DNA of 64,000 nucleotides from an uncultured Clostridium sp. (GTDB taxonomy: Bacteria > Bacillota > Clostridia > TANB77 > CAG-508). The notes beneath the pieces were generated by a model. It saw only the letters and a program-made list of their open reading frames with translations. It was not told where the DNA came from and did not search any database. The translations under genes were made by a program, and so were the position numbers. Where the stretch lies: positions 1 through 64,000 of the forward strand of contig USBY01000005.1 of NCBI GenBank assembly GCA_900553015.1. Reading direction: 5' to 3'. Positions 52,751-62,313 of this stretch are shown here, piece after piece. Each line of letters starts with the position of its first letter. The stretch's first letter is position 1.

Positions 52751-53990
52751 TTTGTTTCCTCCAATAATCATTATATAACTTGCTTGCTGTTGCTGGACTA
52801 TCTACACCTTCTTTATTTTTTACTGGTGCAAAATCCTCTTCTCTTTTTCCTCTTACAATAGAAATTTGATTAAAAAATTCAAATGAGTCAAATATAAAAT
52901 ATTCAAATTTATAAGCATTTGGTTCTTCTGGTTCAATCATTTTACCATTTTCATCCATATAGCTATATTTTTTATGTGCTTTATGATATTGCAAATTTCG
53001 TAAGCTAATTTTTTCTAAGGCTTTTAAACTAAATAAATTACACATTACATGTGATTCGCCAAATAGAATTTCACCATTTTCGTCTTTTGCCTCTATCATA
53101 TCTTCTGGAAGTTCAGAATATTCTATAACTTTAACTTTTCCATCTTGAATACATAAAGACCCTATTCTTTCTCTTGGAGTATTTTTAAATATAGATCTTG
53201 TTGCAATTTCTGAACCTTCTTTAATAGCTACTCCCATTAATAGTGTATCTACCATTTTTAATAAAACATTATCTATAGAACCTATATATACCCATTCTAT
53301 TCCTTTTTCTTTCATATCATCTAGTACACCTTTCATGTACATAGACTTAAATATACTTCCATTGCCATCTGATGCTTTTTTAATATTGTAATTTTCATCT
53401 AGCATTATTTGCCCATCTTCTGTTATTAATGGCAATTCGCCTTGTTCGAAAAATCCTACATATTCTTTATTATATCCAAAGTAATTATGTTCTTCCATGA
53501 AATCTACTATTTCTTGATTATTTTCATGGCTTGTCATAATATACCATGGAATTATAGTATTGTATTGTTTATTTGCTCTTTGTAATGTATCTACTATTAT
53601 TTCAAATAAATATTTTGGCTCTGGTTCTACATCAATTTTAAAAGTTCCTTTTGCACCTTTATATCCTAATCTAGTTCCTTGACCTCCAGACATTGTTGCT
53701 ACTGCAAATTTTTTATTTCTTACAACATCAGCTCCTATTTCTTCGTAAGCTTCTCTTTCTTCTTTAGATATTTTATCTGGATTTAGTGATTTTATTGGTT
53801 TTAATTCACCAACATCTACTTCTGCTTCTTCTTTAATATTGTTATATAATTCTTTTAATTGTGGAAAATTAATATCTTTTAATTGCTCTATTATCTTATT
53901 TTTTGTTGTTTTATCTACATTTTCTAATATTTTTAAAGTTCTAGTCTGATTATATTTTTTTAAATTCTCTATTACTTTCTCATCTTTCAT
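52737..53990 (-). CDS. Eukaryote-type UDP-sugar pyrophosphorylase (UAP/UDPGP family)
   Basis: 417 aa. The nucleotide loop reads MSGGQGTRLGYKGAKGTF (about 100-117), and DNVLLKMVDTLLMG and GSIFKSMYMKG-like stretches follow the UDPGP family, not the bacterial GlmU/GalU kind. It would make UDP-GlcNAc or UDP-glucose from UTP. Immediately overlaps a beta-helix acyltransferase, a split GlmU-like arrangement. AGGTTT precedes its ATG. Confidence 0.88.
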   Translation of the reverse strand: MKDEKVIENLKKYNQTRTLKILENVDKTTKNKIIEQLKDINFPQLKELYNNIKEEAEVDVGELKPIKSLNPDKISKEEREAYEEIGADVVRNKKFAVATMSGGQGTRLGYKGAKGTFKIDVEPEPKYLFEIIVDTLQRANKQYNTIIPWYIMTSHENNQEIVDFMEEHNYFGYNKEYVGFFEQGELPLITEDGQIMLDENYNIKKASDGNGSIFKSMYMKGVLDDMKEKGIEWVYIGSIDNVLLKMVDTLLMGVAIKEGSEIATRSIFKNTPRERIGSLCIQDGKVKVIEYSELPEDMIEAKDENGEILFGESHVMCNLFSLKALEKISLRNLQYHKAHKKYSYMDENGKMIEPEEPNAYKFEYFIFDSFEFFNQISIVRGKREEDFAPVKNKEGVDSPATASKLYNDYWRKQNGRV

Positions 53991-54080
53991 ATTAAACCTC
54001 CGATTTCATCGCTTTATTTTATCATATGCTTTTTTATTTTGCAATGTTTATAAATTTCCCTTCATTTTTTGCAATTTGTG

Positions 54081-54110
54081 GAATATCTTTGACAAACCAC
54101 TAATATACTT
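54081..54110 (+). promoter_or_regulatory. Possible sigma-E promoter of spoIVA
   Basis: GAATATCT, 14 bp, ATATACTT, close to the sporulation sigma-E pattern (ATAT-14-CATACAAT). A TTGACA-like box lies within the spacer but has no matching -10. Confidence 0.4.
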
Positions 54111-54159
54111 AACTAAAGTAACTTAGTACAAACATTTTCTATGAGGAGGTATTTTATAA

Positions 54160-55638
54160 ATGGAAAATATTAATGTATACGAAGATATTGCAAAACGTAC
54201 AGATGGTGATATCTATGTTGGTGTTGTTGGACCTGTTAGAACCGGTAAGTCTACTTTTATAAAGAATTTTATGGATTTGTTAGTTATTCCTAATATCGAA
54301 AATGAATATAAAAAAGAACGTGCTACAGATGAACTACCACAAAGTGCCTCAGGAAGAACAATTATGACAACAGAACCTAAATTTGTTCCTAATGAAGCTG
54401 TCGAAATAACTATTGGAGATAATATTAAATTAAGAACTAGATTAGTAGATTGTGTTGGTTATTTAGTTAATAATGCAATAGGATATTTAGAAGATGATAT
54501 GCCCAGAATGGTAAAAACCCCTTGGTCTGACGAAGAAATGCCTTTCGAACAAGCTGCGGAAATAGGAACAAAAAAAGTAATAGAAGAACATTCTACAATA
54601 GGTATTGTAATGACTACAGATGGTAGTTTTACAGATATTCCTAGAGAAGATTATGTTAATGCAGAAGAACGTGTTGTAAATGAATTAAAATCTTTAAATA
54701 AACCATTTGTCATCGTATTAAACTCTGAAAATCCTAATTCTGAATATACAAAGGAATTAGCTAGAAGTTTGGAAGTAAAGTATGAAACCACCGTAATTTG
54801 TATTAATTGTTCTGAACTAACTCTTGATGATATAAATAATATATTCTCTAAAGTTTTATATGAATTTCCTATTAATCAAATTAATATTAATTTTCCAAAG
54901 TGGATAGATATTCTAGATGAAAGCCATCCTTTAAAATGCACATTACTAAATGATCTAAAAAATGCATTTGAAAAAGTTAAAATCTTAAAACAAATTGACA
55001 ACTGCATACAAAATTTATCATCTTCTGAAGTTATACAACAAGCATGTGTAAATAAAATTGAACTTGGAACTGGAAGTGTCTATATATCTATTGTACTTAA
55101 AGAAACTCTATTCTATAGTGTACTAACAGAAATCTCTGGTGTTTCAATCTCAAATGATGGCGATTTATTTAAAACAATGGCTGAATTTTCAGAAGTAAAG
55201 AAAGAATATGATAAGATTTCTTTTGCTTTGGAAGAAGTTAAAGCAAAAGGCTATGGAATTGTTACACCTTCGATTGATGAATTAATATTAGATGAACCTG
55301 AAATGGTTAAACAAGGCTCTAGATTTGGTGTAAAACTTAAAGCGAAAGCTCCTTCTATACATATGATAAGAGCCGATATAGAGACTGAAGTATCTCCAAT
55401 AGTTGGTTCTGAAAAACAATCTGAAGAATTAGTAAATTACTTACTATCTGAATTTGAAAATGACCCTAAAAAGATTTGGGAATCTAATATTTTTGGTAAA
55501 AGTTTACATGAACTTGTTAACGAGGGATTACAAAGTAAGTTAGCTCATATGCCAGAAGATGCTCAAATAAAATTACAAGAAACTCTAGAAAGAATTGTAA
55601 ATGAAGGTAGTGGTGGATTAATTTGTATAATATTATAA
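54160..55638 (+). CDS. spoIVA: Stage IV sporulation protein A
   Basis: 492 aa, the usual size. The P-loop is GPVRTGKST at residues 24-32. ASGRTIMTTEPKFVPNEA and VDCVGYLVNNAIGYLEDD are hallmark stretches. SpoIVA is a self-assembling ATPase that forms the basal layer of the spore coat around the forespore. GGAGG before ATG. Monocistronic, convergent with gene D. Together with the ger operon it shows that the organism makes endospores. Confidence 0.98.
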   Translation: MENINVYEDIAKRTDGDIYVGVVGPVRTGKSTFIKNFMDLLVIPNIENEYKKERATDELPQSASGRTIMTTEPKFVPNEAVEITIGDNIKLRTRLVDCVGYLVNNAIGYLEDDMPRMVKTPWSDEEMPFEQAAEIGTKKVIEEHSTIGIVMTTDGSFTDIPREDYVNAEERVVNELKSLNKPFVIVLNSENPNSEYTKELARSLEVKYETTVICINCSELTLDDINNIFSKVLYEFPINQININFPKWIDILDESHPLKCTLLNDLKNAFEKVKILKQIDNCIQNLSSSEVIQQACVNKIELGTGSVYISIVLKETLFYSVLTEISGVSISNDGDLFKTMAEFSEVKKEYDKISFALEEVKAKGYGIVTPSIDELILDEPEMVKQGSRFGVKLKAKAPSIHMIRADIETEVSPIVGSEKQSEELVNYLLSEFENDPKKIWESNIFGKSLHELVNEGLQSKLAHMPEDAQIKLQETLERIVNEGSGGLICIIL

Positions 55639-55682
55639 AAAACAATGCGAGTGGAACGTACATTTTCCTCTCGCATTGTTTC
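55639..55682. terminator. Bidirectional terminator
   Basis: AAACAATGCGAG, an 18-nt loop, CTCGCATTGTTT between spoIVA and orphan gene D. Confidence 0.88.
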
Positions 55683-55687
55683 GCATG

Positions 55688-56677
55688 TTACTCATTTAAA
55701 AATCTTTCTTCTAATACCTTTAACGGTATTTTAAGGCAACCGGCTTTAATATCCAGCTCTGGGTCTGATAACTTAATATCAATTCCATTAAACGACTCTA
55801 TCTCTGTAATGTTGTCATCTTCCCCATCGTATTCAACAATTGTTACGATGTTGTCTCCTAGCACAATCATATAATTTTGCATGCTAGGAATTTCTGGAGC
55901 TAATGGCTTCACATTATTTCCCTCAATTTCAAGGCATTTATAGTCATCCGATGTGATACCTATCATATATAAGCATCCATCTTCTCTAGCCAGATGAGTA
56001 TATGGCTTTGGGAGCCAAGAAACTGCTTTAACTTTCTCAAATTCATCAAGAATATCAGCACTTTCTATCGATAGCTTAATGACTTTTTCCCCGATTAATT
56101 GTGGTCTAAATATATCGTTAGGCATAGCAGAAAAAGAAAAATCTTTTTTCTTTTCCCAAACAGTATATCCATCTACTAATTTTGGAAATAGTAATTGCCA
56201 ATATCCAGATACTTTTTTCACGAACAGTTTCGATTCTTCCAACCAATAAACTGGTCGTCGCTCATCTAATATGACCTTTTTCACCTCATAGTTGTAAATA
56301 AGTGAATGAAGAGCTCCTTCTCTTACCAGAATTAGTGATCTTTCTTTTATATGAATAAAATCTTCATATCCGGAAAGGAAGTCCAGGTATTCACATCCAT
56401 ACTCATTTATTTCATATACCTGGTTTTTCTCCTTATAATTGTCCCATATTTTAAATATAATAGCCGCCCTTTCTTCGGCACAAATTATTTCAAAATGTTG
56501 CACGATACTTTTTAGAATGATTTGATCTTCCCATACTACATAAATCTTCCGTTTGCTCTCGAAAAGTCGAATATTATGCTTTTTCAATTTGCCATAATAG
56601 CGACTTTCAGTTGTGATTTCATTTACTATACCAAATGAAATCAACATTAATTTGATTTTTAAAATCAGCTCTCTCAT
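55688..56677 (-). CDS. Orphan G+C-rich gene D, unknown function
   Basis: 329 aa, not recognised. The sequence is dominated by beta-strand-like repeats with alternating hydrophobics and WEDQ, YWLEE, YWQLLFPKLVDGYTVW, IGITSDDYKCLEIEGN; a beta-propeller or WG-repeat-like sensor fold is possible. GGAGG lies 8 bp before the ATG. Its promoter starts right behind the terminator of the transglutaminase gene. Base composition is G+C-richer than the neighbours. Confidence 0.72.
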   Translation of the reverse strand: MRELILKIKLMLISFGIVNEITTESRYYGKLKKHNIRLFESKRKIYVVWEDQIILKSIVQHFEIICAEERAAIIFKIWDNYKEKNQVYEINEYGCEYLDFLSGYEDFIHIKERSLILVREGALHSLIYNYEVKKVILDERRPVYWLEESKLFVKKVSGYWQLLFPKLVDGYTVWEKKKDFSFSAMPNDIFRPQLIGEKVIKLSIESADILDEFEKVKAVSWLPKPYTHLAREDGCLYMIGITSDDYKCLEIEGNNVKPLAPEIPSMQNYMIVLGDNIVTIVEYDGEDDNITEIESFNGIDIKLSDPELDIKAGCLKIPLKVLEERFLNE

Positions 56678-56734
56678 GCTTTTTTCCTCCTGGCATTACG
56701 CCATATTTAGTTTGGTTTACTCGTTATCTTTTCT

Positions 56735-56763
56735 ATTATAGCAGATTATACATGCCCCGTCAA
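56735..56763 (-). promoter_or_regulatory. Promoter of orphan gene D
   Basis: Minus strand TTGACG, 17 bp, TATAAT. A second TATAAT lies inside the spacer, with TTGATT upstream. Confidence 0.78.
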
Positions 56764-56784
56764 TTTATGTAAATCAATTAACAA

Positions 56785-56816
56785 AAAATAAGAGAAACTT
56801 TTTCGTTCCTCTTATA
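56785..56816 (-). terminator. Terminator after the transglutaminase-like gene
   Basis: ATAAGAGAAAC, a short loop, GTTCCTCTTAT with TTATTTTTTG on the minus strand. Confidence 0.8.
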
Positions 56817-56821
56817 CCTAA

Positions 56822-57943
56822 TTATTCATAATCTTCTGTACTTAACTCTGGATATATAAATACAGAACCTCCGTCTGATACCTGACCACTTGGAAAATGA
56901 GTCTGATTAAAATTAGTCTCACCTTTTAAGAAATATCTAGTTTTAGTTGAACTAGGTACTCTTCCACTTCCTATAATTGTTGGATCATCCCAAGTAACAT
57001 CTACCGCATACCATTTATTATTTAACATAACATAATTCCACGCATGTGCTTCTGTTTGACCAGCAGAATTAGTTCCAGTTCCCACTATTTCGACACAAGG
57101 TACACCTACAGCATCTAATAAATATTTTAATGATTCTGCATACCCTTCACAAACGACATTTTGCTCTACTAATGCACCATATATATTTCTAGTATTTGTT
57201 CTCGTCATTGAAGAGTCATACTCTATATAATCTACTAAAAAATCATGTATTCTTCTTACTTTAGTATATGGATCATCATTTGCCACTTGGCTTGCAATAT
57301 CTGCTTTAATAGCTTCTAATCTATTTAGTGCAGAATCTACATCTGTTTTTGACGCAAATCCATCTACTAAATAGCTCCCTACTTCTGATGGTTCTATTGA
57401 AACTTCATATTTTGTTCCAAAAATATTAGTAGTTGAATATATCATTAATACCATTTTAGTTACATCTATATAAAATACTTCTGGATAATCTAAACCAAAT
57501 GCATCCAATGCTGCTTGATACGCTACATTCAATCTTTCTTTTCCATTTTCTTCGTTTAACAAAGAATTGAATTGACTACCAAAATCAATTTTTGCAGTAC
57601 CTGTTTTTAAATTTTCTATATTTGATTCAACAGCTGAATATATTATCTTAGCATTTGAATCTAACTGATCATAATAATATTTATATTTTCCAGCTGATAC
57701 TGTAGTACTAGTATTTTGATTTGCAGTTTGGACATCTAGCTGGCTTGACAATAATGTATTAGAACTGCTTCCTGTTGGTTCTAATGGTTTTATTGTTTCA
57801 TTACTAACTTCATTAGTACCTGTAACTAATGATAAAATATCAGTCGTATCTATCCCCATATATTGGATAAAAGCATATGCTATTCCTCCAATTATTCCTA
57901 AAATTAAAACTATTAATATAAATGTTAAAATTCTATTTTTCAT
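56822..57943 (-). CDS. Membrane-anchored transglutaminase-like (TGc) protein
   Basis: 373 aa. One N-terminal membrane segment (about 4-28) and a Ser/Thr-rich linker are followed by a transglutaminase-like domain with Cys265 (VVCEGYAESLKYLL), His300 (AHAWNYV) and Asp315 (WYAVDVTWDDP), the full Cys-His-Asp triad. It would act outside the membrane on wall or surface proteins as protease or cross-linker. Monocistronic; upstream lies the ger operon, divergent. Confidence 0.9.
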   Translation of the reverse strand: MKNRILTFILIVLILGIIGGIAYAFIQYMGIDTTDILSLVTGTNEVSNETIKPLEPTGSSSNTLLSSQLDVQTANQNTSTTVSAGKYKYYYDQLDSNAKIIYSAVESNIENLKTGTAKIDFGSQFNSLLNEENGKERLNVAYQAALDAFGLDYPEVFYIDVTKMVLMIYSTTNIFGTKYEVSIEPSEVGSYLVDGFASKTDVDSALNRLEAIKADIASQVANDDPYTKVRRIHDFLVDYIEYDSSMTRTNTRNIYGALVEQNVVCEGYAESLKYLLDAVGVPCVEIVGTGTNSAGQTEAHAWNYVMLNNKWYAVDVTWDDPTIIGSGRVPSSTKTRYFLKGETNFNQTHFPSGQVSDGGSVFIYPELSTEDYE

Positions 57944-58086
57944 AAAAATCTCCTAATTTTTCTAGTATCTATTTAATTATAACATTTAAATTATACAGTT
58001 GTATATAGTAATTTTTTCAAAATTGTACATATTTTTTTATTTATTGGAAATTACTAATTTTAATAATTATATATAGGAGTAAATTA

Positions 58087-59769
58087 ATGAATTTTTCAAG
58101 ATTAAAACAATCTCTTGCTAATTTAATAACATATAAAGGTCCTCAAGATTCATATGATTTTTCTGTAAACATATCTACCTCAAAAAATATAACCTACGAG
58201 GCTAATGAAAAAGTTTCTAGTAATTTAAAAGATAATAAGAACATTATTGATAGAAAATATAATACTTTAATAAATAGTGATATTATAATTAGAAAATTCA
58301 AATTAAAATCTAACAACAAACCTTATTCAGCTTTTATTATATACATTGATGGAATGTCTGATTCAAATTTAATTAATCAATTTATATTAAAACCGTTAAT
58401 GTTAAGAAATAAAGCAAATACGTACAAAACTCAGAGTCTAAAAACTATTAATAAAGATAAAAAAGTTATTATACAAAGAGATTCTAATGACTTAGCAGTA
58501 GAAATAGAAAATTCATTATTACCACAAAATTCATTAGTAAAAGAAACAGAGTTTAGCAATATTTTTTCTGCTATTAATATGGGAAATTGTGTACTTTTTG
58601 TAGATACCTTAGATATTGCTTTTAATTTGGATGTAAAAGGATTTAAACAAAGAAGTGTAAGTTCTCCAAATAATGAAATAATTATTAAAGGTCCTCAAGA
58701 AGCATTTGTAGAATCTATTCGTGTAAACACTTCTATGTTACGTAGAGCAACAAATACTGAAAATTTGGTTATTGAAAATGTTTTAGTTGGAAAGCTAAGT
58801 AAAACACCATGTGCTATATGTTATTTAAAAAATATAGCAAATTCAGATTTAGTAGCAGAAGTTAGATATCGTTTAAACAATTTAGAAATAGATACACTTC
58901 TTTCTACAGGTCAATTAGAACAGTTAATATGTGAAGATAATAAATACAATATTCCACAAGTATTATCAACCGAAAGACCAGATAAAGCTGCAAAAAATTT
59001 ATATGCAGGCAGAGTTGTTATTTTAGTAAATGGAAATCCATATTGTATTATTTTACCAGCAACTGTAGTTGATTTCATCTCTTCACCAGAAGATACAAAT
59101 TTAAGACCAGCTTTTGCTAACTTTTTAAAATTTCTAAGATTCCTTGCTATGGCTATAACTTTATTACTTCCTAGCATATATATTGCAATTGTTGATTTTC
59201 ATCAGGAATTATTACCAACGGAATTATTGTTCTCCTTATGGGCATCAAGAGAAAACGTACCTTTCCCTATAATCTTTGAATTACTAGTAATGGAAATTTC
59301 ATTTGAGCTAATTAGAGAAGCTGGTCTTAGAGTTCCTTCTCCGGTAGGCCCCACAATTGGAATAGTAGGTGCACTTGTTCTAGGACAAGCAGCTGTAAGT
59401 GCTAGTATTGTTAGTCCATTCCTTATAATAATTGTTGCAATTACAGGTATTGCATCTTTTGCTATTCCGGATTTTTCATTTGGATTTCACTTAAGGATTA
59501 CTAGATTCTTATTTACGATAGCTGCATATATTGCAGGTTTTCTTGGAATTGCAATTGGTTTATACGTTTACTTGTGTATTCTTTGTAGTATTAAATCATT
59601 TGGTGTACCTTATCTAAACCCAAATGATAGTATTAATTTTAATAAAAAATCTAACAATTTCTTTGTTATGCCAACATGGATGCAAGAATTTAGACATAAT
59701 TATCTTCATCCCAAAAAAGAACGTGCACAAAACAATATAAGTATGAAATGGAGGCATCCTAATGAATAA
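58087..59769 (+). CDS. gerA: GerA-type spore germination receptor subunit A
   Basis: 560 aa. A soluble N-terminal region (about 1-320; IYIDGMSDSNLINQFIL, SVSSPNNEIIIKGPQEAF) is followed by membrane helices that include LPTELLFSLWASRENVPFP and RVPSPVGPTIGIVGALVLGQ, classic GerAA stretches. The N-terminus carries a ~75-residue polar lead. Receptor of the inner spore membrane that senses germinants. AGGAG before ATG; overlaps gene B by 8 bp. Confidence 0.97.
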   Translation: MNFSRLKQSLANLITYKGPQDSYDFSVNISTSKNITYEANEKVSSNLKDNKNIIDRKYNTLINSDIIIRKFKLKSNNKPYSAFIIYIDGMSDSNLINQFILKPLMLRNKANTYKTQSLKTINKDKKVIIQRDSNDLAVEIENSLLPQNSLVKETEFSNIFSAINMGNCVLFVDTLDIAFNLDVKGFKQRSVSSPNNEIIIKGPQEAFVESIRVNTSMLRRATNTENLVIENVLVGKLSKTPCAICYLKNIANSDLVAEVRYRLNNLEIDTLLSTGQLEQLICEDNKYNIPQVLSTERPDKAAKNLYAGRVVILVNGNPYCIILPATVVDFISSPEDTNLRPAFANFLKFLRFLAMAITLLLPSIYIAIVDFHQELLPTELLFSLWASRENVPFPIIFELLVMEISFELIREAGLRVPSPVGPTIGIVGALVLGQAAVSASIVSPFLIIIVAITGIASFAIPDFSFGFHLRITRFLFTIAAYIAGFLGIAIGLYVYLCILCSIKSFGVPYLNPNDSINFNKKSNNFFVMPTWMQEFRHNYLHPKKERAQNNISMKWRHPNE

Positions 59770-60868
59770 TATAAAATTGAGTAATCTAGAATCCATTGGG
59801 TTAGTCCTTATAATAATTATAAATCACGTCATACTTAATTTCTCTAAAAGCATAATAGCTAATACAGGTTCTGCCTCTGCTCTTAACATATTATTTATTG
59901 GAATAATAGTTCTATTGTTTGTTCAATTACTACTATTTCTTTTTAAGCATTTTTCTGGGCAAGATATTTTAGATGTTTCACAATATTTAGGAGGAAAAAT
60001 ATTAAAAGTAATTACAGGATTTCTTTTCATAGCTTATTATATAGTTTTTACAAGTGTCCTACTTAGAAGCTTTTCTGAAAATTTAAAAATAATATATCTA
60101 GATAAACTTCCTATAGTAGTAATTGTAATATTCTTTATTTTTGCAATTACATTTGGAAATAAATTAGGATTTAAAGTAATTTCAAAAGTTAATTTATTAA
60201 TACTTCCTGTAATTCTTTTTTGCATAATATTTGTTTTGCTTGCTAATTTTAAAAATTATGATTTTAATGGACTATTCCCTATTTTAGGAAGTGGAATAAA
60301 ATCAACTTTTATTACAGGACTAAGCAACATGTTTGCATTTTCTAGTCTTTCTATAATTTATTTTTTACCACCGATGGTAGAAGACACAAATTCATTTAAA
60401 AAAATTGCGAGAATTTCAACAATTCTATCAGTAGTATTATTCTTTTTTAGTATAGTATCTTTTCTAGCATTATTTCCTTTTATAAGAAACAGTGAAGAAA
60501 TAATGGCATTATACCTAGCCACTAGATATATTGAATTTGGTAGGTTCTTCCAAAGACTTGATGCTATATTTTTATTAATTTGGACAGTTGCAGTTATAAG
60601 TTACCTATGTATAGCGACTAGCATTTCTATAAACATATTTAAAAAGATTTCTAATATAGTAGATACTAATGGCGTTCTTTATTGCTTTGCTGGAATAATT
60701 TTTCTTATAAGCCTAATACCTACTAATCTAGCACAATTAAATTTTATCGAAATTAATATATTTAAATATGTAGTATTTATATTATTATTTGCTTATAGCC
60801 CATTAGTTTTAATATTTGCCAATATAAAAAAGAGATTGAGGGGTGGAAAAAATGAAGAAGTTCCGTAG
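59762..60868 (+). CDS. gerB: GerA-type spore germination receptor subunit B
   Basis: 368 aa, about ten hydrophobic helices, of the APC-like GerAB family (SNLESIGLVLIIIINHVILN; GKILKVITGFLFIAYYIVF). It would bind the germinant amino acid or nutrient. It overlaps both neighbours, so the three subunits are translationally coupled. Confidence 0.96.
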   Translation: MNNIKLSNLESIGLVLIIIINHVILNFSKSIIANTGSASALNILFIGIIVLLFVQLLLFLFKHFSGQDILDVSQYLGGKILKVITGFLFIAYYIVFTSVLLRSFSENLKIIYLDKLPIVVIVIFFIFAITFGNKLGFKVISKVNLLILPVILFCIIFVLLANFKNYDFNGLFPILGSGIKSTFITGLSNMFAFSSLSIIYFLPPMVEDTNSFKKIARISTILSVVLFFFSIVSFLALFPFIRNSEEIMALYLATRYIEFGRFFQRLDAIFLLIWTVAVISYLCIATSISINIFKKISNIVDTNGVLYCFAGIIFLISLIPTNLAQLNFIEINIFKYVVFILLFAYSPLVLIFANIKKRLRGGKNEEVP

Positions 60869-62090
60869 ATTTTTACTCTATATTCTTGTATTCTGTATTA
60901 TTTCTATCCTTATTTTCTCTCTTTCTGGGTGCTATAGTATTCAAAGTATAGATGATTTAGCATATGTAGTTGCACTTGGAATTGACCTAGGCCAGGATAA
61001 TAATTTAGAACTTACAATACAACTTACTTTTCCTAATAGTTCTGACAGTAGTTCTACTTCTGGTGAAGCAGCTCCAACAATTATAAATAGTGTTGAATGT
61101 TCTTCTATTAATAGTGGTATAAGTTTACTAAACAGCTATATTAGTAAAGAAATCAACTTATCTCATTGTAAAGTTATAATCTTCTCCGAAGCTATTGCCA
61201 ATAGAGGAATTGGATCTGAAATATATACTCTTTCTAACCAAGTAGAAATAAGGCCAGATTGTAATATAATTATCTCTAAATCTTCAGCTAAAGAATATAT
61301 TACAAATTCAAAACCTGAATTAGAAAATTTAGTAGCAAAATATTATGAATTAACACCTTATTCTAATGAATATACCGGTCATATTGTAAATGCTACAATC
61401 TCAAGCTTTTTTAATTCTTTAAGTGCAAATTATAGTGACCCAGTTGCAATTTTAGGAAATGGAAATAAACTAAATTTAAATTCCTCTGATGCCTCGATAG
61501 ATCCAGAACAAGAATTTAACATTGTAGCCGGTCAAAATCCTTTAATTGAATATGATCGAAAAAGTGAAAATTTGGGTGTAGCAGTCTTTAAACAAGATAA
61601 ATTAGTAGGTGAGCTAACAGCATTTGAAAGCTTATTACATCTAATATTAACAAATCAATTTGAATCTAGCATAATTTCGATAAATAATCCTTACAAAGAA
61701 AATTCTTCTATAGATGTTGCTCTTTATTACCATAAAGATACTAAAATAGATGCAAAATTAGTTAATGGTTCACCATATGTAAAAAGCAAAGTATATCTTA
61801 ATGCAAGGTTACTGTCTGTAGATAAAAATTCTGAAAGTTTAACACCAGAAAAAATTAATGACTTGGAAGTTTTAATAAATTCATATTTGGAAAATGCATT
61901 TCTAAATTATCAATATAAAACAGCTAAAATATTTGAAGCAGACATAGATAATGTTGGTAAAAATTTAATTAAACATTTTAAAAATGATAAAGAGTGGAGC
62001 AATTACAACTGGTCTGCAAATTATAAAAATACTTTTTTTGATATTGATGTAACAACAAACATTAAATCAAGCTTTTTATTATCAAGTTAG
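60852..62090 (+). CDS. gerC: GerA-type spore germination receptor subunit C (lipoprotein)
   Basis: 412 aa. Lipoprotein signal with LSGC at 24-27, then IDDLAYVVALGIDLGQDN, the Ger(x)C hallmark, and a C-terminal half with LVGELTAFESLLHLI. ATG 60852 follows GAGGGGTGG; the GTG at 60843 lies within that site. Anchored outside the inner spore membrane in the receptor complex. Confidence 0.95.
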   Translation: MKKFRRFLLYILVFCIISILIFSLSGCYSIQSIDDLAYVVALGIDLGQDNNLELTIQLTFPNSSDSSSTSGEAAPTIINSVECSSINSGISLLNSYISKEINLSHCKVIIFSEAIANRGIGSEIYTLSNQVEIRPDCNIIISKSSAKEYITNSKPELENLVAKYYELTPYSNEYTGHIVNATISSFFNSLSANYSDPVAILGNGNKLNLNSSDASIDPEQEFNIVAGQNPLIEYDRKSENLGVAVFKQDKLVGELTAFESLLHLILTNQFESSIISINNPYKENSSIDVALYYHKDTKIDAKLVNGSPYVKSKVYLNARLLSVDKNSESLTPEKINDLEVLINSYLENAFLNYQYKTAKIFEADIDNVGKNLIKHFKNDKEWSNYNWSANYKNTFFDIDVTTNIKSSFLLSS

Positions 62091-62099
62091 GAGTTTCTT

Positions 62100-62264
62100 A
62101 TGTTTTTTGTAATTTTAATTATTTCTATTATTATTTTTTGTAAAACTATTAATTATGCAATCTATGAGATAAAAGTAAATAGCAATAAATCTGCTGGTGT
62201 AACAATTATTATTATGGCTTTTGTAGTTTTAATCTTTGCTCCATTTATTACTTTATTTAGATAA
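62100..62264 (+). CDS. Small two-helix membrane protein of the ger operon (D-subunit-like, 54 aa)
   Basis: Encodes MFFVILIISIIIFCKTIN, a polar middle (YEIKVNSNKSAG) and a second helix (VTIIIMAFVVLIFAPFI). It lies 9 bp after gerC with AGGAG at good spacing. Some Bacillus/Clostridium receptor operons carry a small two-helix fourth subunit (GerD-type such as GerKD) that tunes receptor activity; position and topology fit. No sequence motif proves it. Confidence 0.75.
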   Translation: MFFVILIISIIIFCKTINYAIYEIKVNSNKSAGVTIIIMAFVVLIFAPFITLFR

Positions 62265-62280
62265 CTTTTAATAAAATCAT

Positions 62281-62313
62281 AAAAAAGTCTTTAGTAAAAA
62301 CTAAAGACTTTCT
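62281..62313. terminator. Bidirectional terminator between ger operon and rnr
   Basis: AAGTCTTTAG, TAAAAA, CTAAAGACTT flanked by A/T runs. It overlaps the end of rnr. Confidence 0.85.
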
